NCBI RefSeq assembly: GCF_042186555.1
Contig: NC_133325.1
Span: forward strand, 93,849,964-93,913,963
From: Aquarana catesbeiana
Taxonomy: Eukaryota > Chordata > Amphibia > Anura > Ranidae
Length of the DNA stretch: 64,000 nt
Direction: 5' to 3'
The first letter of the stretch is position 1, and every line of letters starts with the position of its first letter. Below are positions 57,319 through 64,000 of this stretch, one piece after another. Under the pieces are notes generated by a model, which worked only from the letters and a program-made list of their open reading frames with translations, made no database searches and had not been told where the DNA came from. A program made the position numbers and the translations under genes.

Positions 57319-58058
57319 AGCCTCCCTGACGGTTTTCCCGAGTGTGGCTCGGGGTTAAATTTCAGTCCCATTAGCGGTAACCCCGAGCCACACTCGGGAT
57401 TACATTGCAGGATCCTAGTGCGGTGTTACCCTGTCCCCAGGATCCTGTGATGTCCCCTGCTGTGTCTGTGGGCTCCGTCTGCTCTGAAGCCTCTCCGTGC
57501 CAGGCTCTGTTCCCTGTGAGCGTCGCGAGACACGGGGGCGGAGCCTGGTGGCAAATTCAAAAAAATGTAAAAACCATAACACATACAGTACTGTATGAAA
57601 TTATTTCACATCCCTTTTGCCCCAGTGCTTTGGCCCATGCCCTGCATGCAGTTTTATATTATATATACTCTTCTTTCTGCCTGGAAACTGGAGATTGTCC
57701 ATAGTAACCAAAAAGTGTCCCTTTAAAATCAAAAGTGGCTTTAGACCAGCTAGAAAACAGCGATAGTAAATTAGAACACTTGCAGAATTGAGCGATAGTG
57801 AATCGTGGGGAAATTTATTTTATTATTATATTATTATTTTTTTTAATTATTTATATTTATTATATTATAATTTATGTTTTTGTGTTTCAAACTTCATCAT
57901 ACCCGAGATATCTACTAGACTCTTGTTTGGACAGATTTAAGTGTGTTATTGTTAAGAATTACAGGCCTACAATATAAAAACGCCAAATTTCCATGCAAAA
58001 TAATTGTACTGCTTTCAGCACCTAAAATACGAAATAATCATACTGCCAGGGAGGTTAA
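57319..58058 (-). mobile_element. MITE with CCTCCCTGGCGG-type ends
   Basis: Left end GCCTCCCTGACGG and right end the complement, TGCCAGGGAGGTTAA. The interior (GCATGGAAATTTGGCG on the minus strand, GGCCTACAATATAAAAACGC on the plus) matches a frequent frog repeat as I recall it. About 740 bp, with a strong hairpin at 57337-57398. Confidence 0.75.
57337..57398. repeat. Hairpin with 21-bp perfect arms
   Basis: CCCGAGTGTGGCTCGGGGTT plus A (57337-57357) pairs exactly with 57378-57398; the loop is 20 nt. Confidence 0.95.
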
Positions 58059-58537
58059 ACTGCAAACAGGGCCTGAAGTGAGGAACAGAGGGAGCCTAGA
58101 GTAAGCACGGTTCTTCACTGGAATGGAATGAATGGAAACCATGGGAAACTAGAGAAGGCAACTCATAGTGGGTGAGCCAGTTAGACTGGTTAAACTTCAA
58201 TGCTTGCAGCTATTGTGAATGGCATAAGTTTTAATAATAGCAATATTAAATGAATCGGTCATTAAACAAAACACCTGAGTGAGTATAGTAATCTGCTATG
58301 CTGAACCCTGCTAGTTCCAGAGCAGTCACTCATAATTAGGCTGAGCTTCACCAAATCAAAATTTCTTGGATGCAGTCTAGGAATCAGTAAATGGCAGATT
58401 CCATGGTCGTGATTCAGTCAAGTATTTGCAAAACACTTTTCTGGCAGTAGGCTTGCATTAGAATGGGCTACACCTAATTCGTGAAAGCCTTGTAATAGTG
58501 GATAGTTCTTCTGATGTATGCAACAATAAGGTACTTC
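58059..58537. other. No gene seen
   Basis: No supported feature. Confidence 0.4.
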
Positions 58538-59364
58538 TTGTTCAATCATTTTTATTGATTTCATGGGTTATATTACATACATATAAATATGAACATACTC
58601 ATAACACTGCTTCATGTACATTTAGAGAAAAGGAAACATCCTGATACATTAGGTTGAGCTGAAAAATTTACATTGTATAAGGACCACCTATGTATTGTTA
58701 GTGGGTAAGTGGAACATCAGTTTGGACATTTTCCATATATCAACCTATTAACATAAATGAAGAATGTTAAGCAAATGGAGGAGGGTAACAAAGAACAGTG
58801 GGGGAGAAGGATAGGGAGAAAAAGTGGAGAATGGGGTTGAGTACCTTGGAGTTTAAGCAGGTTAATGTAAGTCCTAGGGAGCTGAACCTTAAGTGTAAGT
58901 AAACCGGATTCATGAAATTTGACCTAAGCACATATATCTGTAGTGTTTTCTTATCTCTCTCCAAAGCCCTGAGTGCTTCTGCTGCGCCATTTTGTAATCA
59001 GCATGATAAATTCTGACAAGTTCTCCGACAACTGAGATAAAACAAGCCTGAAATTTGTGTTGGGGTGGGTGCTATAAATAGATTAGCAGAGAGCTGGTCT
59101 ATTCACAGCAAAGCTCTGCACATTCCTTCCTTCCTCTGCTTATGTGGAGGGGGGGGTGCATCTTTCCTAGAATCAGCTGTCACACAGCGTATGCCAAGAA
59201 TCCACACCCGATGCTGGAACAGGAAGAGAAAATCTCTAACAGGATGTGCACTAAAGAGTATACAAAGCTGAAGACAGCAGAAATACATGTAAAACTTATG
59301 TAGGGAGATTTGCTTAATCTCTGTGTATCACTTCACTGGGTATACGTGAGGGTTTACATACACT

Positions 59365-59820
59365 TTAAAGTAGAACTACTATCCATAAAACGCTATTGAA
59401 TTCATTCTTAATATTCAAAGCAAAACACCCCATCCATTCGTGTCTCCATGCTTTATTTTGTGAGAAATCACTTTAAAAAAACTCTCCTTAGCATTTCTTG
59501 CTGCGGTCATCTTGAGTAAGGGTATGTAGCAATTCATGTAGAATTTATGTCTTGGAATACATCTGCCCTGAACTCAGGCATGCATGCAGGGGGGTGTTCT
59601 TAGCTGAGAAAAATCCTCCTCCCTTCCTGAAGACTCCTGGGATGTATGACATAAATTTGCCTAGGTCTAAAAACCAGAAGGTTACTAAAGAAATGTAAAA
59701 AAAAAAAAAAAAGTTTAAAACAAGTAAATATAAAATATACTTTACTACCTATTTACTAATGCTGTCAGCATAAGGAATAAAATAGCCAATGTTGATTGAG
59801 AGAGTGAAGTGCCACTTTAA
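59365..59820. mobile_element. TTAA MITE (AGTRGNAC ends)
   Basis: TTAA at 59365-59368 and 59817-59820. Inverted ends AGTAGAACTACT and the complement of GAAGTGCCACT, like Kolobok T2-type MITEs. Confidence 0.65.
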
Positions 59821-60660
59821 AGATGTTAAAGATATCATAGGTCCATCAGGCGATGATCAAAACGTGCGGGCAAAAGTGTGAGACCCACGGGTCCCAAATT
59901 TCTTTAAAATTATGCATCATGTCAGACTTATTCGCTGTCAGTTTCTCATTAGGGAAAGTCTGATGGATCCTATTTTTCACTTCAGCCAGTAAGAGCGAGT
60001 TTGATAACCAGTCTCTTGCTATCGTTTGTTAACAGTTGAACCATCAGTTCAAATTAATGACTCATGCTTTATTAGGCCATTTGGTTTGAGATTAAGTAGT
60101 GCCTCTCCTAGCAGCATTGGGATAGCAATATTGAACATTGTGGCTAGTATATTATATATTTGGGTCCAAAGTGTACAGACAATTAGGCAAGACCACCATG
60201 TGTGCTCGTAGGTTCCCGGAATGTCATATCCAAGGAAACAGCATCCCGTTTGGCCCAGGATAAAATGCGCTAAACAGGTTGGTATGAAGTACCAAGAGTT
60301 TAAAACATTACAATCAGTTTGTAATGCAAGGACATTCTGAGAGCTTAATTTGGTAGGGTTCCAAATTTGGGTCCATTGTTCAGGTTCTATAGTATTATCA
60401 AGATCCGTTGCCCACATGTTCATATAGTCATGTTGACGTAGTGTAGGTTTTGCCAGAAGTGAACTGTACAGCAAGGGGATCAATCCTGAATAGTGTGGGT
60501 CAACCCAGCGCCTTTGTTCAAGGGGGGTCCAGTAATGGAAATGAGATGGATGGAGGAATCCCCCAGCTGGGACATTGTATTCTGAAGCAGGACTCGTTGC
60601 TGTCAGAATACACTGAACAGCTGCTGTCTTGGCGGCAGCCGTTGAATGAGATAAAAATTT
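59821..60660 (-). pseudogene. L1-type ORF2 C-terminal fragment
   Basis: Minus-strand frame with the order typical of L1 after the RT core: WATDLDNTIEPEQWTQIW, SWYFIPTCLAHF, a Cys/His-containing QTGCCFLGYDIPGTYEHTWW segment (HxWW and nearby Cys; the usual second Cys is lost), TLWTQIYNI, PMLLGEALL, then NSLLLAEVKNRIHQTF and WDPWVSHF in another frame. The full ORF2 is about 1,200 residues, so only the last quarter remains. Inactive. Confidence 0.78.
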
Positions 60661-60794
60661 CCATCATGTCCCCTTGACAGAAGATTTAGATAAGCCGTGA
60701 AATGAATAGTAAAAACACAAAATAAATGCGTCATGCAGGTTTGTGGCTTTTAAACATGTGCACTATGGAAGATCTCCATATTTCTCTCACACTT

Positions 60795-61047
60795 TGGTGG
60801 TAATTTACTAAAGGCAAATCCACTTTGCACTACAAGTGCACTTGGAAGTGCAGTCGCTGTAGATCTGAGGGGGACATGCAAGAAAAAAAAATTACAAAAA
60901 CAGCTTTTTTGCTTGCACATCATCGGATGATAAAATCAGCAGAGCTTCCCCTCAGATCTACAGCGACTGCACTTACAAGTGCACTTTCAAGTGCATTTGC
61001 AGTGCACTTGTAGTGCAAAGTGGATTTGCCTTTAGTAAACAAACCCC
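60795..61047. mobile_element. Palindromic MITE, (GGGGTT)TATTTACTAAA family
   Basis: Arms such as AGTGCAGTCGCTGTAGATCT and AGATCTACAGCGACTGCACT pair exactly. The ends TAATTTACTAAAGGCAAATC and the complement of GGATTTGCCTTTAGTAAA are inverted. Confidence 0.88.
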
Positions 61048-61920
61048 TTTGTGTAATGATTGCACATAGGTACACACATTACTCTATATCCAATTTTACT
61101 ATAAGGCTACTCTTAGTCATCTTCCTGTGACTAAAGTAGAGACCTTCTGGAGGCGTACGATCTGTAAATTAAATGAGTGTGTGTGAAAGATATTTATGTA
61201 AAATAATACTTACATATGTTTATCTACATATTATTTGCCATTTTCTCTGACCCTGGTTTCTTGTTAGGCAGACATGCTCTTCCTTGAGACAGCATTTGAC
61301 ATGTAAATAATATCTTGTGACCTGAACTAATGCTCCTACGCCAGCATTTCCTAATCCACCGAATGCAGCCAACGCCATTTCTGTGCAGTCTGTGCCAAAT
61401 ACTTCCAGGCTGATAAGAAACTTGGGACTGTGATGAATATTAAATGGCTATTCACAGCCCATTGTCTCTTATGATTCCTATATAGATGGCCTTCAAGATC
61501 ATCTACCACTCCTTCATATTCCTGGCATGAAGACCTGGACCTGTACATGGGAGCACAATAAAACATGTGGGATAACAAGTAATCTGTGGCTGTGTTTGCT
61601 TACAAGAGAGCAGAACATTGCAAGAGCTTTATCATACTGGACCTGCATTCAGAAATGTAATTTTGCTGTAATCCTATTCTCCACCTTCTACTTAAATAAA
61701 AAAAAAAAAAAAAAATCATCATCTGTCTCCATTTTTTAATTTTATTTAGCTTTTTTGCATTTTTATCTGGACCCTGCCACCATTCCCCCCTAGGCTCTAG
61801 GCTAGAATAATCTAGTAGAAACATCCCAACCCAAAGCACCACTCCAGAGCTTCTCCTCTCCACGGATAAACAGGGTGCTGGCTTAGAGAAGCCCATTCTG
61901 GCTCAGAATTAAAGAGAATA
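61048..61920. other. No gene seen
   Basis: No supported coding frame. An A16 run lies at about 61698-61713. Confidence 0.4.
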
Positions 61921-62168
61921 GATAAATAAGGACCGCACGCCGATCTTCACTCTTCCAAATACTTTTATTCAAGCATCAACAGAATAGCTTAAAAACATGA
62001 TGTCTCCACAGAGAAGAAGCCACCACCTTCTTAATGCGTTTCACCAAATATGAATTTATCGCAAGCAGGTGGCGGTTTCTTTTGGGTGGAGACATTGCAG
62101 AAATTTTGTTGATGCTTGAACAAAAGTATTCAGAAGAGTGAAGAGCGGTGCGTGGCTTTTATTCAAGT
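61921..62168. repeat. Foldback repeat, about 105-bp arms
   Basis: CTTTTATTCAAGCATCAACA (about 61961) is the near complement of TGTTGATGCTTGAACAAAAG (about 62107). TGTCTCCACAGAGAAGAAGC is the near complement of a segment at about 62070-62092. The spacer contains GCGTTTCACC, the reverse of the GGTGAAACGC side of the hammerhead-like motif. Confidence 0.8.
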
Positions 62169-62387
62169 ATTTTCAACATTGGTGAGAATAATGTTTCATT
62201 GGCTTCTTGTTGCCTCCTGAATACTGGTGTCAGATACCTCAGAAGGCATTATCTTTCATTCCCATAAACAGATGCCAGATCTTGCTTTGCGGCACCTGGG
62301 GGGGGCCAACGGAAGAAACCAGGAAAAAAACAGCCGATTCCTTACTATGTAAAGAATGAAGATGGCAGAGCAGGATGGAATTTTGAG

Positions 62388-62990
62388 TAGACAAGAGTAA
62401 AAGAGAGAGCGCATCGGCCCTAGTGTGACACCATTTATTAAAAAAGATATAGACAAAATGAATATAGTACACTCATGGTGTTGATAAAAACACGCGCATC
62501 CATAGAGGCTGTGATTGCTCTCCTGAGTCCAGAAATCCAAGGTGGATGTGAAGCGAACTGACAGTGTCTGGATAACCTATGAGCAGCCACCGAAAAACTG
62601 CACGAGAGCCGTCCGCTCTCAGCGAGGATCCTGGAAAGCAGAGAGACTCCGCACAAGGACACGTGCATGTGATCCTCAGAAGCCAGCTGATAAATGACGC
62701 TTGATGGTTGCTATAACTACGCGTTTCAGAGAACATGGCCTCCTTCAGGTTTACCATGTGGTCTTATAGGAGCGCTCCTATGCAGTTTTTCGGAGGCTGC
62801 TCATGGACTATCCAGACAGAGACTGTCAGTTCGCTTCACATCCAGCTTGGATTTCTGGACTCAGGAGAGCAACCAAAGCCTCGATGGATGCGCTTGTTTT
62901 TATCAACACAATGTGAATGTACTACATTCATTTGTCTATCTTTTTTAATAAACGGTGTCCCACTAGGACCGGTGCGCTCTCTTTTAGTAG
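62388..62990. repeat. Large foldback repeat, about 215-bp arms
   Basis: Left arm about 62388-62605 and right arm about 62772-62990 are inverted copies (for example GAAGCGAACTGACAGTGTCT against AGACTGTCAGTTCGCTTCAC). Both outer ends carry TTTTTTAATAAA pointing outward. The spacer holds hammerhead-like copy 6. Confidence 0.85.
62714..62753 (-). ncRNA. Hammerhead-like motif, copy 6
   Basis: Minus strand: short outer stem AAC/GTT, CTGAAGG (last core A changed), weak stem GAG/CTC, GAAAC, mini-stem AC/GT around GC, then A. Decayed. Confidence 0.35.
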
Positions 62991-63678
62991 TCAGTATTCC
63001 CGCTGGTTGATGGAGCAGCACGGCTAAACCTATGTTACACCCTACTGATTTAACCCCTACTATTAGGATCTCAAGGGTTCCTTTTCCATACATATACTCT
63101 ATTGACAGATTCTTGTGGAATGGTTTTGGCTTTTATATCCATCTTGCCACCAGCTTATTGACGTCATTGATTTTCTGGACTTCAGTGCGTTTGATGTTTT
63201 TTATTCTCTTTACTTTTGGTATTTTGAGTAAAGGATGCTTGTAAATATATTAGGACATATATGAACACCACCAAAAGTAAGGGAGGGGGGAGTCAAATGT
63301 AATTGAGAAGGTGAAATTCTTCAATAAATTAGAACTCCAGGTTTTTCACTTTTTAGTTTGTTTGGGCCAGTTGGCTCAAATTAATTCCTTGCATGGAAGA
63401 ACAATCTGTCCATTGGAGATGCTGTAACAGACTGTATTAGCTTATTAGCTTGTACTACATACAGTAAGAGCTGTAGTCTTCATGTATGGATATGAGCAAC
63501 TTCCCCTCAACTGCCAGAGTCCAGTGGACACAGCAGGTGACAGATTGCGCAGTAGCACTGCCCGTGGGAACTAGAATGGTCCTGCCTGGCCATCATTTGA
63601 CTATAAGCAGGGTGAGTACTGGTTAAACTTGGAATTCTGTCTTATTCACTAAACCGATGTGATTGTGTTATTTATCAC
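62991..63678. other. No gene seen
   Basis: No supported feature. Confidence 0.4.
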
Positions 63679-64000
63679 TTAAAGCATATCTGAACCCAAA
63701 ACCAAAAATGTACATATTGCAGCTTATGTCTTAAGTCTTTAGATGTGGTGGCTGCATTGTTTTTTTTTTTTCCCCCAAGCTTTTTTTGATCATGAGAATA
63801 AACAGACTTCCTTCCTAAGGTGGCTACAATCACTCCTCCCTTATATCTTTGAAAGGAGCCATAGCAGTCACCCAGGCTGGAAGGTAACATTGTTGGTGCT
63901 TTCAGTTCAGCTCACAAAGAAGTGACCAGGACACCGCTGCCCTCCTGGCAAGAATAGGCATTTTTTGTATTTGCCTGAAAAAATAATGACTGGAAAACTG
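63679..64000. mobile_element. Possible TTAA MITE, left end
   Basis: TTAAAGCATATCTGAACCC at 63679 resembles the ends of TTAA MITEs in this window. No right end before the window stops. Confidence 0.35.

Larger units (their letters stand above)
58538..60660 (-). mobile_element. L1-type LINE 3' region
   Basis: The ORF2 C-terminal remnant (59821-60660) is followed on the minus strand by non-coding sequence to an end with two AATAAA-like signals near 58550. A TTAA MITE at 59365-59820 and probably further repeat at about 58990-59364 interrupt it. Confidence 0.65.

Noticed and set aside
1..64000. tRNA, rRNA or snRNA genes
   Set aside because: No cloverleaf with A and B boxes, and no rRNA or snRNA signature, was noticed by eye; a tRNAscan run was not possible.

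Overview
The window reads as repeat-dense, gene-poor nuclear DNA of a frog, most like a ranid. No conserved host gene, rRNA or tRNA was recognised. The assignment rests on the mix of repeats: several Tc1-like transposons, PIF/Harbinger elements, TTAA-flanked MITEs, hAT MITEs, CR1, L2 and L1 LINE tails, LTR copies and a DIRS tyrosine-recombinase retroelement with split inverted repeats. Family names come from recall of the motifs, not from a database search.

Layout. 1-3.05 kb: right part of a PIF/Harbinger element with an intact, intron-containing MADF-domain gene and a triplicated 127-bp promoter block. 3.05-6.5 kb: degenerate minisatellites and unclassified repeats. 6.9-9.6 kb: a Tc1-like element sitting in a TA microsatellite and itself split by a retro-inserted element. 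10.0-12.2 kb: Tc1 tail, then a CR1 fragment split by a TTAA MITE and ended by a hAT MITE. 14.6-17.8 kb: a second Tc1 split by a CR1 copy. 19.3-20.8 kb: two TTAA elements sharing a target site, one with a 23-bp minisatellite. 20.9-26.0 kb: two copies of one LTR in inverted orientation around an L2 tail. 26.8-29.5 kb: a hAT-type element filled by a 2.2-kb minisatellite. 30.8-32.2 kb: a Harbinger deletion derivative with a HARBI1-like fragment. 35.25-40.9 kb: a 2.1-kb segment in three tandem copies, each with a 21-bp minisatellite. 41-42 kb: a third Tc1 type. 42.5-47.9 kb: nested MITEs, a CR1 tail, an L1 tail and a perfect 63-bp palindrome. 49.4-56.85 kb: a near-complete DIRS element on the minus strand (gag, RT-RNase H, tyrosine recombinase) with two younger insertions. 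57.3-61 kb: a MITE and an L1 tail. 61.9-63 kb: two large foldback repeats.

The observation most worth following is a short motif that recurs at about eight places. It consists of CTGANGA, a small hairpin, GAAAC, a two-pair mini-stem and a cleavage-like GTH, often enclosed by a compensating outer stem. It resembles a minimal type I hammerhead ribozyme core. It lies inside elements that carry 11- and 14-bp target-site duplications, inside a tandemly amplified unit, and at the centre of inverted repeats. This suggests a ribozyme-bearing non-autonomous retroelement family, possibly Penelope-related. That link is inference and has not been tested.

Apart from the MADF gene, every coding segment seen is a broken transposon gene. 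Long open frames over the minisatellites are by-products of stop-free repeat units.
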